A stretch of 64,000 nucleotides of DNA from an uncultured Phocaeicola sp. (GCA_948566455.1 CAOYQO010000016.1:13722-77721); one strand, 5' to 3'; shown: positions 8,839 through 18,022, counted from the first letter of the stretch. Notes: generated by a model from the sequence alone, not told the origin. Translations and numbers: made by a program.

Positions 8839-11688
8839 ATGAAAAGCGACCTATTAGCTTGCCGCCACATCGGCATTAGCGAGAAAGATGAAGAGAAAAT
8901 GCTCCGGAAAATTGGAGTCGGCAGTTTGGATGAGTTGATAGATAAAACCATTCCTGCCAACATTCGGCTGAAAGAGCCATTAGCACTCCCCGAACCCATG
9001 ACAGAATATGAGTTCGGCCAACACATCACCCGATTAGCGTGCAAAAACAAACTTTACACTACGTATATCGGCCTCGGCTGGTATAATACCATCACCCCCG
9101 CCGTTATCCAACGGAATGTATTTGAGAATCCCGTATGGTATACCTCCTATACTCCCTACCAGACAGAAGTTTCACAGGGACGCCTCGAAGCGTTGATGAA
9201 CTTCCAGACAGCAGTCTGCGACCTAACAGGTATGCCTCTTGCCAACTGTTCCCTGCTGGATGAAGCAACAGCTGCGGCCGAAGCCGTCAGTATGATGTAT
9301 GCCCTGCGTCCGCGCGATATGCAGAAATCCGGTGCAAACGTTGTGTTTGTGGACGAAAAGATTTTTCCACAAATATTGGCAGTAATGACCACACGCGCCA
9401 TCCCGCAAGGTATCCAGATACGCACAGGTAAATATTCCGAGATGGAAATGACGCCGGACATTTTTGCCTGCATACTGCAATATCCCAATGCAAGTGGAAA
9501 TGTGGAAGATTACCGCACCTTTGTAGAGAAAGCTCACGCTGCCAACTGCAAAGTGGCTGTAGCCGCCGATATTTTGAGTCTTGCCCTACTCACACCTCCG
9601 GGAGAATGGGGAGCTGACATTGTATTCGGTACTACGCAGCGTCTCGGCACACCAATGTTCTACGGTGGACCGTCTGCCGGTTATTTTGCTACACGTGACG
9701 AGTACAAGCGTAACATTCCGGGACGTATCATTGGCTGGTCAAAAGACAAATACGGAAAGTTGTGTTATCGTATGGCCTTGCAAACCCGTGAGCAACATAT
9801 CAAACGTGAAAAAGCCACTTCAAATATCTGTACCGCACAAGCGTTGCTGGCAACGATGGCAGGTTTCTATGCCGTATATCATGGACCGGAAGGCATTCGC
9901 ACTATCGCCGAACGCATTCACAGCATTGCGGCATATCTCGAAAAGAACATCAACAAGCTGGGATACAAACAAGTAAACGAGCAATACTTCGACACCCTAC
10001 GTTTTGCATTGCCTGATACTGTATCTGCACAACAGATACGTACCATTGCCTTGAGTAAAGAAGTTAACTTGCGCTATTTCCACAATGGAGATGTAGGTAT
10101 GAGTATCGATGAAACAACAGATGTATCTGCTGCCAACATCCTGCTCTCCATTTTTGCCATTGCCGCCGGTAAGGATTGGACAAAAGCAGAAGATATTCCC
10201 GTAAACAGTACTATCAGCAAGGCTCTGAAACGTCAGAGTTCTTATCTGACCCATGAAGTGTTCAATAAATATCACACAGAAACGGAAATGATGCGTTATA
10301 TCAAACGCCTCGATCGCAAGGATATTTCCCTTGCCCACTCCATGATTTCCCTGGGTTCCTGCACCATGAAGCTGAACGCTGCGGCGGAAATGCTGCCCCT
10401 CAGTCGTCCGGAATTCATGTGCATGCATCCGCTTGTTCCCGAGGACCAGGCAGAGGGCTACCGTGAATTGATAAACAATCTCAGTGAAGAATTGAAAGTC
10501 ATCACAGGCTTTGCAGGCGTCAGTCTGCAACCGAATTCCGGTGCGGCAGGTGAATATACAGGGCTTCGCGTTATCCGCGCTTATCTGGAAAACATCGGTC
10601 AGGGGCACCGCAATAAAATATTGATTCCCGCTTCAGCCCATGGCACCAATCCGGCATCTGCCATCCAAGCCGGTTTTACTACTGTGACTTGTGCTTGCGA
10701 CGCACAGGGTAATGTGGACATGGATGATCTTCGTGCCAAGGCGGAAGAAAACAAAGACGACCTTGCCGCACTGATGATTACCTATCCTTCTACTCACGGT
10801 ATTTTTGAAACAGAAATCGTAGAAATCTGCCGCATCATCCATGAATGCGGAGCACAGGTATATATGGACGGCGCCAACATGAATGCGCAAGTAGGTCTGA
10901 CAAATCCCGGCTTCATTGGCGCCGACGTTTGCCACCTGAACCTGCACAAGACATTTGCTTCGCCTCATGGTGGCGGTGGTCCGGGCGTAGGTCCTATCTG
11001 CGTTGCAGAACATCTCGTCCCATTCTTGCCAGGACATCCGCTGTTCGGCAATCCTGCCAATACTGTATCTGCCGCCCCATTCGGTAGCGCCGGTATTTTG
11101 CCTATCACTTACGGATATATCCGTATGATGGGTACGGAAGGATTGACACGTGCTACCAAAATCGCTATTCTCAGCGCTAATTATCTGGCAGCCTGTCTGA
11201 AAGATACGTATGGTATCGTATATCGTGGCGCTACGGGTTTCGTAGGCCATGAGATGATATTGGAATGCCGTAAGGTTCACGAAGAAACAGGTATCAGCGA
11301 GAATGACATTGCCAAACGATTGATGGATTATGGGTATCATGCTCCTACCCTCTCCTTCCCTGTTCACGGTACACTGATGATAGAGCCTACGGAAAGCGAA
11401 AGCCTCAGCGAGCTGGATAATTTCATTAATGTAATGTTAAACATCTGGGAAGAAATTCAGGAAGTGAAAGAAGGCAAAGCAGATAAGGAAGACAATGTTC
11501 TGATAAACGCTCCGCACCCCGAATATGAAGTGGTTGCCAACAACTGGGAACACAGCTATACTCGGGAAAAGGCGGTTTATCCGATAGAAAGTGTACGCGA
11601 AAACAAATTCTGGATAAACGTAGCGCGTGTGGATAACACGCTGGGCGACCGTAAGCTGTTGCCGACGTGCTACGGATGCTTTGAATAA
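8839..11688 (+). CDS. gcvP: Aminomethyl-transferring glycine dehydrogenase (P protein)
   Basis: A 949-residue PLP enzyme, the decarboxylating P protein of the glycine cleavage system: glycine plus lipoyl-H protein gives CO2 and aminomethyl-H protein. Both halves of the fused alpha2-type chain are present; the second half holds the PLP lysine in HLNLHKTFASPHGGGGPG (about residue 700). The start at 8839 matches the usual N-terminal region with CRHIGISEKDEEKML; a longer frame from 8761 would overlap the previous gene. The T, H and L proteins are not in this window. A perfect 14-bp stem at 11701-11730 follows. Confidence 0.96.
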   Translation: MKSDLLACRHIGISEKDEEKMLRKIGVGSLDELIDKTIPANIRLKEPLALPEPMTEYEFGQHITRLACKNKLYTTYIGLGWYNTITPAVIQRNVFENPVWYTSYTPYQTEVSQGRLEALMNFQTAVCDLTGMPLANCSLLDEATAAAEAVSMMYALRPRDMQKSGANVVFVDEKIFPQILAVMTTRAIPQGIQIRTGKYSEMEMTPDIFACILQYPNASGNVEDYRTFVEKAHAANCKVAVAADILSLALLTPPGEWGADIVFGTTQRLGTPMFYGGPSAGYFATRDEYKRNIPGRIIGWSKDKYGKLCYRMALQTREQHIKREKATSNICTAQALLATMAGFYAVYHGPEGIRTIAERIHSIAAYLEKNINKLGYKQVNEQYFDTLRFALPDTVSAQQIRTIALSKEVNLRYFHNGDVGMSIDETTDVSAANILLSIFAIAAGKDWTKAEDIPVNSTISKALKRQSSYLTHEVFNKYHTETEMMRYIKRLDRKDISLAHSMISLGSCTMKLNAAAEMLPLSRPEFMCMHPLVPEDQAEGYRELINNLSEELKVITGFAGVSLQPNSGAAGEYTGLRVIRAYLENIGQGHRNKILIPASAHGTNPASAIQAGFTTVTCACDAQGNVDMDDLRAKAEENKDDLAALMITYPSTHGIFETEIVEICRIIHECGAQVYMDGANMNAQVGLTNPGFIGADVCHLNLHKTFASPHGGGGPGVGPICVAEHLVPFLPGHPLFGNPANTVSAAPFGSAGILPITYGYIRMMGTEGLTRATKIAILSANYLAACLKDTYGIVYRGATGFVGHEMILECRKVHEETGISENDIAKRLMDYGYHAPTLSFPVHGTLMIEPTESESLSELDNFINVMLNIWEEIQEVKEGKADKEDNVLINAPHPEYEVVANNWEHSYTREKAVYPIESVRENKFWINVARVDNTLGDRKLLPTCYGCFE

Positions 11689-11700
11689 ACTCTCTTGGTG

Positions 11701-11730
11701 TATGCGGACGAATAAATATTCGTCCGCATA
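11701..11730 (+). terminator. Terminator-like hairpin after gcvP
   Basis: A perfect 14-bp inverted repeat (11701-11714 with 11717-11730) with a 2-base loop, 12 bp after the gcvP stop. The following sequence is TATATAATG rather than a T run, so termination efficiency is uncertain. Confidence 0.7.
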
Positions 11731-12003
11731 TATATAATGATGTTGCTCCTAACGATTCATTGCTGAAATACGAACTACTTGCCATTCGTGCCCACCTTCA
11801 TCAAATAAATGACAGTCTGCAAAAAGTGGGAAACGGCATCATCATGGCTTATGGCCGACAGTCGAACCTATATCTTGCTCTCAATATGTACGACCGGGCA
11901 TTGGAACTGGAACCGTCTGGCTTGCTGTTACTCCATTCAGAAGGACAGTTTCGAAAAGCACACCTTACAATAGAGAGATGGCGAAAATATAAAATAGCAA
12001 ATC
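11731..12003. other. Intergenic stretch without a supported gene
   Basis: Between the gcvP hairpin and the hemolysin III promoter I see no convincing coding sequence. Open frames on both strands have no start context, family motif or codon pattern to support them. Confidence 0.5.
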
Positions 12004-12034
12004 TTTGCTTTCTGCCCCAAAAGGCATACCTTTG
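12004..12034 (+). promoter_or_regulatory. Bacteroides-type promoter of the hemolysin III gene
   Basis: TTTG at 12004-12007 and TACCTTTG at 12027-12034 are separated by 19 bp, a full match to the housekeeping consensus. The expected start of transcription is near 12040, which argues for the ATG at 12064 over the GTG at 12040. Confidence 0.7.
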
Positions 12035-12063
12035 CGGAAGTGTCACGAGTACTAACCGAAGAA

Positions 12064-12723
12064 ATGAGCATCACCCGGAAAAAGAAACAAAACGGACTTT
12101 TCTACACAAAAGCCGAAGAGAGAATAAATACCCTCTCGCACGCCGCAGGCATCCTGATGGGAGTTGTTGTCGGCACGATATTTCTCGTAAAAAGCTATCA
12201 GAGTGGAAACTTCTGGGCTGTATTCGGCATCTGGCTCTACCTCTTCGGCATGCTCGGCTCTTACGTTGCCTCTACTCTCTACCATGCGCTGAAATACCAT
12301 AATCCCTGGAAAAAGCGGTTGCGGAATTGGGACCATGCGGCTATCTACTGGCATATTGCGGGCAGTTATTCACCCGTCACACTCATTGCACTGCGGAGCG
12401 AAGGCGCTTGGGGATGGGGACTATTCGGTTTTGTCTGGTTGTGCGCTATCATCGGCACTATCGCGAGTTTCCGCAAAATGGAGGAACATAGCAATGTGGA
12501 AACAATCTGTTTCATCGTTATGGGGCTGTCCGTACTGGTTGCCTTCAAACCTCTATATGCCGTTGCCGCAGGAACGTGCTACTGGATGATCGGTGAGGGT
12601 ATTTGCTACATCACCGGAGCGGTGTTCTACTCTTTCCGGCAACGTTATATGCATTCTATATTTCATTTCTTCGTATTGGGAGGATCAATATGCCACATGA
12701 TGGCGGTATGGTTGATTTTATAA
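12064..12723 (+). CDS. Hemolysin III family (PAQR-like) membrane protein
   Basis: A 219-residue integral membrane protein with seven predicted helices. Family motifs are visible: the N-terminal EERINTLSHAAG (Glu, Ser and His conserved), ASTLYHAL, WDHAAIYWHIAGSY and the late HFFVLGGSICH, which supply the conserved histidines of the PAQR/hemolysin III fold (TrhA/YqfA group). Bacterial members have been tied to membrane homeostasis rather than true haemolysis. Start set at the ATG because the promoter places the mRNA 5' end near 12040. A split acetyltransferase gene begins 15 bp downstream. Confidence 0.9.
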   Translation: MSITRKKKQNGLFYTKAEERINTLSHAAGILMGVVVGTIFLVKSYQSGNFWAVFGIWLYLFGMLGSYVASTLYHALKYHNPWKKRLRNWDHAAIYWHIAGSYSPVTLIALRSEGAWGWGLFGFVWLCAIIGTIASFRKMEEHSNVETICFIVMGLSVLVAFKPLYAVAAGTCYWMIGEGICYITGAVFYSFRQRYMHSIFHFFVLGGSICHMMAVWLIL

Positions 12724-12738
12724 AAACGGACAGTCAAA

Positions 12739-12918
12739 ATGAACAAGCTAACAGACATAATCAAACGTTACGGCATAATAGGATGCCTGTACAAAACAAT
12801 CTTTAAAGTCGTGAGAATGCTGGGTATTACTTACATTAAGTACTTAGCATACTTCAAAGAGCTTCCCGAAACCATAGACCGACACATTAGTACAGTGTCA
12901 CAAAATGACAATGGATGA
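12739..12918 (+). pseudogene. 5' part of a frame-split GNAT-type gene
   Basis: A 59-codon reading frame starting 15 bp after the hemolysin III gene. Its product opens with amphipathic helices (MNKLTDIIKRYGIIGCLYKT) like the N-terminal extension of about 200-residue Bacteroidales acetyltransferases, as I recall them. It stops at 12916-12918, overlapping the downstream frame (start 12905) by 14 bp in the +1 register. The downstream frame is open back to 12878, so a single-base change between 12878 and 12918 would join the two into one protein of about 205 residues. Either a frameshifted gene or a translationally coupled pair. Confidence 0.5.
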
Positions 12919-13351
12919 CTTCAGAAAGCAAATAAAATTCGATGGGAAGTGGTTTAATAATCGCAAGTTGAAACAAATTGAAAGGTTTATTGACCAACCG
13001 GGATATTCATACTACGGAATCTACGATGGCGATAACCTGATATGTTATGGCGCAATCTTAACAAATCACGACAACTTCATAAACAGAAAGATGGATCCGA
13101 ATACAGCTTATCTGTTTGACGACTATACCAACCCCTATCATAGGGGAAAAGGATTACATCGGAAAATAATCGCCATAAGAGAGTATGAAGCACGGAAACA
13201 AGGTAAATCCGTCACTTTTGCCTATGTACAATCCTCAAACCGCGCCTCGGCAAAAGGCTTCAAACGTTGCGGATATGTAGCCAGAATAAAACTTATATAT
13301 AAAAAAATTGGGAAAAACAGACCCTTTAAAAGGAAATTCATTGAATTGTAA
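12905..13351 (+). CDS. GNAT family N-acetyltransferase, probably N-terminally truncated
   Basis: A 148-residue protein with the GNAT core: a strand with YSYYGIYDGDNLICYG, then LFDDYTNPYHRGKGLHRKII, where the HRGKGLH segment is the acetyl-CoA pyrophosphate loop (R/QxxGxG/A type), and a late AYVQSSNRASAKGFKRCGY, the usual 'N..S...Y/F.k.GF' signature. Substrate unknown. The acceptor half looks short and the likely missing N-terminus lies just upstream in another frame (12739-12918). The frame may still be expressed by reinitiation, since its ATG overlaps the upstream stop region. Confidence 0.7.
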   Translation: MTMDDFRKQIKFDGKWFNNRKLKQIERFIDQPGYSYYGIYDGDNLICYGAILTNHDNFINRKMDPNTAYLFDDYTNPYHRGKGLHRKIIAIREYEARKQGKSVTFAYVQSSNRASAKGFKRCGYVARIKLIYKKIGKNRPFKRKFIEL

Positions 13352-13426
13352 AAGTTACAATAGTCGGCATACCACTACGACAAGACTTCGCTGACTGCTA
13401 AAATATATTAATTAATCTCTCCCTTC

Positions 13427-13458
13427 CTTGTTTTTCTCCTCAGCTTCCCCTACGTTTG
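13427..13458 (+). promoter_or_regulatory. Promoter of the ABC/GntR operon
   Basis: CTTG at 13427-13430 and TACGTTTG at 13451-13458 are 20 bp apart, a near match to the Bacteroides consensus. The expected transcription start falls inside the inverted repeat at 13460-13483. Confidence 0.65.
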
Positions 13459-13459
13459 C

Positions 13460-13483
13460 AGTGTTGTACATCAGTGCAACACT
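13460..13483. promoter_or_regulatory. Probable GntR (YtrA-type) operator
   Basis: A perfect 7-bp inverted repeat, AGTGTTG then CAACACT, with a 10-bp spacer, directly downstream of the -7 element and over the expected transcription start. It resembles the AGTGTA-spacer-TACACT repeat I recall for Bacillus YtrA. The operon encodes a YtrA-like GntR protein, so autoregulation by repression is the simplest inference. Confidence 0.6.
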
Positions 13484-13492
13484 TAAAAAACT

Positions 13493-14317
13493 ATGATAAA
13501 GATAGAAAACATCAGCTACGGCTACAAGTCTAACCGTCCTATTTTCAATGATATATCTTTGGAAATAGGCAACGGAATATACGGACTTCTGGGAGAGAAC
13601 GGTGTAGGTAAAACCACACTGATACATCTCCTTTGTGGACTACTTTTTCCTTGGAAAGGAGAATGCAGCATTGATGGGATGAATCCGGCAAAAAGAGAAC
13701 CCGCCTTATTGAGCCGTTACTTCTTTCTGCCCGAAGAAATGCAGATGCCTTCCGAAAGCATTTCCGCTTTTGCCACACGGCATTCCGCTTTCTATCCTCA
13801 CTTCAACCACAAAGAGTTTGAACAGAATCTTGAAGAACTGAAGATTGACAGGAAACAGAAGTTATCCGCAGTTTCTTATGGTCAGCAGAAGAAGGCGATG
13901 CTGGCGTATGCCTTTGCACTGCATACCCCGCTCCTGATACTCGACGAGCCTACAAACGGACTGGACATCACATCCCGACAAGCTCTGAAACGTATCATCA
14001 GCCGCAGCATAGATGATGACAGTACGCTCCTCATCTCTACCCATCAGGCACACGACTTCGAGAACCTGCTGGATCACCTCATCATCCTCGGCGAAGGCGA
14101 AATCTTGCTGAACCGTTCATTGGACGAAATCAGCCAGCGCCTCCTCTTTGCCCGGACAGACAGTCTGCCCGAAGACAGCATTTACAGCGAACAGGAATTG
14201 CCCGGATATTTCTCCGTGTTGCCTAATGAAGAGGAAGAAGAAAATACACCGGATATAGAACTGCTGTACAAAGCAATGTTGCAAGTGCCGGAAAAGATAA
14301 AATCAATGTTCAAATAA
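13493..14317 (+). CDS. ABC transporter ATP-binding protein
   Basis: A 274-residue ABC ATPase. Walker A is GENGVGKTT (about residues 34-42), the signature region is SYGQQKK (about 127, replacing the canonical LSGGQ), Walker B with the catalytic glutamate is LLILDEPTNGLD (about 146-157) and the switch histidine is in STHQAHDFENL. The divergent signature is common in YtrB-like and antibiotic or lantibiotic-response exporters. It is followed after 9 bp by a membrane protein and then a YtrA-like GntR regulator, so the three form a probable exporter module induced by an envelope signal. The substrate is unknown. Confidence 0.92.
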   Translation: MIKIENISYGYKSNRPIFNDISLEIGNGIYGLLGENGVGKTTLIHLLCGLLFPWKGECSIDGMNPAKREPALLSRYFFLPEEMQMPSESISAFATRHSAFYPHFNHKEFEQNLEELKIDRKQKLSAVSYGQQKKAMLAYAFALHTPLLILDEPTNGLDITSRQALKRIISRSIDDDSTLLISTHQAHDFENLLDHLIILGEGEILLNRSLDEISQRLLFARTDSLPEDSIYSEQELPGYFSVLPNEEEEENTPDIELLYKAMLQVPEKIKSMFK

Positions 14318-14326
14318 GCAAAGAAT

Positions 14327-15088
14327 ATGAATGCAACCTTCAACCTGAAACGTTTCTTCCTGCTGGAACAGTACAAGAAACAGGAAACCGGCCGACACTT
14401 GCTTTGGAGTGCCGGCATTGTGCTGGGCATTTGTCTTCTCTGCATGATGTATGATATCAACAAAGGCTCAAGCTATTACATCGAACATACACAGGCTTTC
14501 TCCCTCAGCCGCTACCTGTTGTGGTTCCTCTGCATCGCCCCCTGCCTGTTGGAGATAAATATCACCAAACAGACCTCTACTCTATACCTGTTGATGCCCG
14601 CTTCCGTTTTTGAAAAGTTCCTGCACTTGTGGATGAAGTATCTGCTCGTACTCCCGCTGTTCTGTTTCTTGCTGATAACAGGCATAAAAGGGTTACTAAT
14701 ACTCTCAGGTAGCAGCTACCTGCAACACTTCGGCAGCCACATTGAATTTCACCTGATAGAAAAAGACCAGATACTGTCATGCAGCTTGATGCAAGGAATT
14801 TTCTTCCTCGGATGCATAGCCTTCAAACGCCAGAAGCTGATAAATTCCTTCATCGTTTTGTGTTCCTGCTTCATTCTCATTTTCGGGATTATACTCTCAA
14901 TGACATTGTGGGAACCTGTCGACAGCCACGGATATTGGATAGCAAACATAGCCTATCCCATCTATAATTTCCCGATAAGCAGCACGTCAGAAGCCATCAT
15001 TGCTTTCTGCAACTACGGCACCCCTGTCCTGTTCAGCATCGGAATATGGATATCGAGTTACTTCCTGCTCAAAGAAAAACAACTGTAA
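14327..15088 (+). CDS. ABC transporter permease-like membrane protein
   Basis: A 253-residue hydrophobic protein with six predicted membrane segments (about residues 25-42, 60-78, 105-125, 150-165, 172-195 and 228-246). It has no strong named motif. It lies between an ABC ATPase and a GntR regulator in the same operon, 9 bp after the first and 3 bp before the second, and is most simply the membrane partner of the ATPase. The pattern is like ABC-2-type permeases but the sequence itself does not settle the family. Confidence 0.8.
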   Translation: MNATFNLKRFFLLEQYKKQETGRHLLWSAGIVLGICLLCMMYDINKGSSYYIEHTQAFSLSRYLLWFLCIAPCLLEINITKQTSTLYLLMPASVFEKFLHLWMKYLLVLPLFCFLLITGIKGLLILSGSSYLQHFGSHIEFHLIEKDQILSCSLMQGIFFLGCIAFKRQKLINSFIVLCSCFILIFGIILSMTLWEPVDSHGYWIANIAYPIYNFPISSTSEAIIAFCNYGTPVLFSIGIWISSYFLLKEKQL

Positions 15089-15091
15089 GCT

Positions 15092-15460
15092 ATGGACTTC
15101 AAGACCAATAAACCGATATACCAGCAGATTGTGGACTTCTGCTTCAGCAAGATACTCACCCGTGAGTGGACGGTGGGCGAACGAATAGTCTCGGTCAGGG
15201 AGCTTTCCACGCAGCTTGCCGTGAACTCGCGCACCGTGCTGAAAGCCTACGAATACCTGCAAGCGGAGGACATCATCTATCCCGAGCGGGGCATGGGCTT
15301 CTATCTCTCAAAGGATGCCATGAAGAAAGTGATGAAGATACAGAAGAAAGAATTCTTTGAAAACCAGCTTGCCGACCTGTTCAGCATTATGGACCTGCTT
15401 GGCATCAGCATAGATGAAATAACAGAACGATATAATAAACTTAAAAACAGCAGTTCATGA
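15092..15460 (+). CDS. GntR family regulator, YtrA subfamily
   Basis: A 122-residue DNA-binding protein. Residues about 1-70 form the winged helix of the GntR family, with the typical opening NKPIYQQIVDFCFSKI, then VSVRELSTQLAVNSRTVLKAYEYL around the recognition helix, and the wing GMGFYLSKDA. The remaining 45 residues are a short helical dimerisation tail, the mark of the YtrA subfamily, with no large effector domain. It probably represses its own operon through the inverted repeat at 13460-13483. Its stop overlaps the start of the next small gene as ATGA. Confidence 0.9.
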   Translation: MDFKTNKPIYQQIVDFCFSKILTREWTVGERIVSVRELSTQLAVNSRTVLKAYEYLQAEDIIYPERGMGFYLSKDAMKKVMKIQKKEFFENQLADLFSIMDLLGISIDEITERYNKLKNSSS

Positions 15461-15570
15461 AGAGATACGCAAAGACAGCATTATGGATTACTTTCGGACT
15501 CCTCTTCGTACTCATCATAGTCAAGGTTTTTACGCTGATGTACGAACTGAATTCCGCCGTACAATCCTAA
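15457..15570 (+). CDS. 37-residue single-pass membrane peptide
   Basis: A 37-codon frame whose ATG overlaps the stop of the GntR gene (ATGA), which implies translational coupling. The peptide begins MKRYAKTALW, then a single hydrophobic segment of about 18 residues (ITFGLLFVLIIVKVFTL) and a short tail, MYELNSAVQS. The basic N-terminus suggests an N-in orientation. A real gene is supported by the coupling and the clean membrane-anchor profile; the function is unknown. It may be an accessory of the ABC exporter. Confidence 0.6.
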   Translation: MKRYAKTALWITFGLLFVLIIVKVFTLMYELNSAVQS

Positions 15571-15691
15571 CTTTCACCGTCTCAACGAAGAAAGTATAAA
15601 CAATTGAAATACAATAGATAGAATCTTCCCCAATGGGGAGGAGTGAAATCTGTATCCCTAATTGATTAGTAACCTACTAACAGAAACGAAT

Positions 15692-18022
15692 ATGAAAACA
15701 AAACTATTTTTACTATTGCTTGTCCTCTGCGTACTCAGTGCGCAGGCACAGAACCTCTCCGTCAAAGGACGTGTCACAGACACTTCTCAAGAGGCGATTA
15801 TAGCCGCCAACGTATCACTATGGGCCACAGACTCCACCTTGGTGACCGGAGTGACATCGGATGCACAGGGCAAGTTCACTCTCAATAAAATCAAGGCGGG
15901 CAACTACCGCCTCGCCATTACTTTCATCGGCTATCAGAGTGAAGTCTTCCTGCTGAAACTGAACAACAACCTCGACCTAGGCGACGTGCAGTTACAGGAA
16001 GATGCCGTAAGTCTGGGCGAGGTAACCGTATCCGCCAGCAACGTACTTCAACGCGTGGACCGCCAGATTATCCTGCCCACCGAAAGCCAACTGAAACGCT
16101 CGTTCGGTGCCTACGACCTGCTGAACAATCTCGGCATCGCCCGCCTGCAAGTGGACAACTTCACCAACAGCATGAGTGTCAGTGGCGGTGGAGCCGTGCA
16201 AACCCGCATCAACGGCATCAAGGTGACAGACAAGGAAATAGCCGCCATCAGAGCCAAAGACGTGCTGCGCGTGGAGTTCATTGAAGACCCCGGCAAGCAA
16301 TACGGTGACGACGAACTGGGCGCTGTGGTGAACATCATCCTGCGCCGCCGCGAAACGGGTGGTGTGGTAAACTTCCAGCTTTCCGACTCACCCCATACCC
16401 TGTGGGGAGAGAATTTCCTGAGTGCGAAGTTCAATTACAAAAACTCCGAATGGGGCATCGACTACTTCAACAAGAACGGCAAGTATCACAGCCGCCTCGA
16501 ATCTCACGAAACCTTCCACCTGGGCGACCGTACCATCGACCGCATCAAGGAAGGTATCGAAGACGAATCCCCCGCACTCAGTTTCATCAACAACCTGAAC
16601 CTGACATACAATCTGACGAAAGCGGACAAGTATGTCTTCAACGCCATCTTCCGCAATAACCTCAACAACGCTCCTTACCAGAACGAGCTGAACCGGATGT
16701 GGGCAGTAGGCAGCACGGAGTCTATCTATTCATACGTCAATAACCACACATCCAGCTATTCTCCGGCACTCGACCTTTACTTCCAGCATACCCTGCCCCA
16801 TCAGCAAAGCATACAGATGAATGTGACGGGAACGCTTATCCACACCAAGAACAACCGTAAATATAAGGAGTACAAGGACGAGCATGCACCGTTGGCGGAT
16901 ATTCAGACACTGGTGGATGGCGATAAACGCTCCGTCATCGGTGAGGCCATTTACGAAAAGAGCTTCAAGGATGTGAAGCTGAGCGGTGGCGCCCGCCACT
17001 ATCAGATGAGGACGGAGAATGAATACAAAGGCTCCAATCCCACTACTTCGAAGATGGACCAGTCACAGACTTCCGCTTTCTTTGAGGTGCAGGGCAAGGT
17101 GAAGGATTTCAGTTATGCGGGTAGTGTGGGCATGACGCGTGCCTGGTTCAAGGAAAGCGACGAAGACCATGCTTACTATACTTTCACGCCTACCGTACGA
17201 TTGAGTTACAATTTGAAGAAAGCGGGCTTCCTGCGCTACCGGTTCAATATCAGTCCCGCCATACCGTCGCTTGGTTCGTTGACAGATGTGGAGCAGGCTA
17301 TAGATACGATACAGATAGTTCGTGGTAATCCGTTGCTGAAAACGTATCAGCAGTTCACTAATTCTCTGTCTTACAGTTATTCGAAGAAGCAGTTCAATGC
17401 CAATCTGAGCGTGCGCCACCAGTATTACGACAGTCCCATCATGGAAAGCATCTTCGTTGAGGACGGGAAACTGATATTGAAAGATGAAAACCAACGGTCG
17501 TTCCAAAGCCTAAATGCGGAACTGATGATCGGTACCAATGGCGCAACGCTGTTCGGGCTGAAAGATTTCCTGACGCTTTATGCTTCGGGAGGATATACTC
17601 GCAGTTGGTCGGAGGGGCTGGAATACAGTCACACGTACGATGAATTTTATTACAGTGTGATGGCGCAATTGCAATACAAAGGGTTCTCACTGCTCGGGCA
17701 GTTCCGGAAGGTGCAGAATAACTTCTTTGGTGAAACCATCAAGAAGAATGAAAACCAGACCGCATTTATGGCAATGTATGCCAAGCAGAACTTTCAGGCA
17801 GGGATGGGTGTTCTGTTTCCTTTCACCAATAATTATAAGGTGGGAAAAGAACGTATCAGTGAGGTAGCGCCTTTCCGTTCGGAAACTTTTGTGAAAGAAA
17901 CGGGACAGATGTTGATACTCCGCGTAGGCTATACGTTTGAGTTCGGCCGCAGACACAAAGCCGGAAACAAGGAATTGAACAATAGCGATACGGATAGCGG
18001 TATCATTGATATGCAGAGATAA
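15692..18022 (+). CDS. Outer-membrane beta-barrel receptor with carboxypeptidase-like domain
   Basis: A 776-residue outer-membrane protein of the TonB-receptor-like group with the OMP_b-brl_3 type barrel. The start at 15692 gives a clear signal peptide ending in LSAQAQ. Residues about 22-105 form a carboxypeptidase-regulatory-like domain (VKGRVTDTSQEAIIAANVSL), residues about 115-215 a plug-like domain, and the rest a barrel of alternating strands. The final strand reads RVGYTFEFGRRH. The ligand is unknown. It lies 121 bp downstream of the ABC/GntR module, in the same direction, but the gap makes a shared transcript uncertain. GC content is visibly higher in the central part than in its neighbours. 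Confidence 0.85.
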   Translation: MKTKLFLLLLVLCVLSAQAQNLSVKGRVTDTSQEAIIAANVSLWATDSTLVTGVTSDAQGKFTLNKIKAGNYRLAITFIGYQSEVFLLKLNNNLDLGDVQLQEDAVSLGEVTVSASNVLQRVDRQIILPTESQLKRSFGAYDLLNNLGIARLQVDNFTNSMSVSGGGAVQTRINGIKVTDKEIAAIRAKDVLRVEFIEDPGKQYGDDELGAVVNIILRRRETGGVVNFQLSDSPHTLWGENFLSAKFNYKNSEWGIDYFNKNGKYHSRLESHETFHLGDRTIDRIKEGIEDESPALSFINNLNLTYNLTKADKYVFNAIFRNNLNNAPYQNELNRMWAVGSTESIYSYVNNHTSSYSPALDLYFQHTLPHQQSIQMNVTGTLIHTKNNRKYKEYKDEHAPLADIQTLVDGDKRSVIGEAIYEKSFKDVKLSGGARHYQMRTENEYKGSNPTTSKMDQSQTSAFFEVQGKVKDFSYAGSVGMTRAWFKESDEDHAYYTFTPTVRLSYNLKKAGFLRYRFNISPAIPSLGSLTDVEQAIDTIQIVRGNPLLKTYQQFTNSLSYSYSKKQFNANLSVRHQYYDSPIMESIFVEDGKLILKDENQRSFQSLNAELMIGTNGATLFGLKDFLTLYASGGYTRSWSEGLEYSHTYDEFYYSVMAQLQYKGFSLLGQFRKVQNNFFGETIKKNENQTAFMAMYAKQNFQAGMGVLFPFTNNYKVGKERISEVAPFRSETFVKETGQMLILRVGYTFEFGRRHKAGNKELNNSDTDSGIIDMQR

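Noticed and set aside
11760..12302. 180-codon frame before hemolysin III
   Set aside because: It crosses a good promoter and most of it is an out-of-frame shadow of the membrane protein gene.
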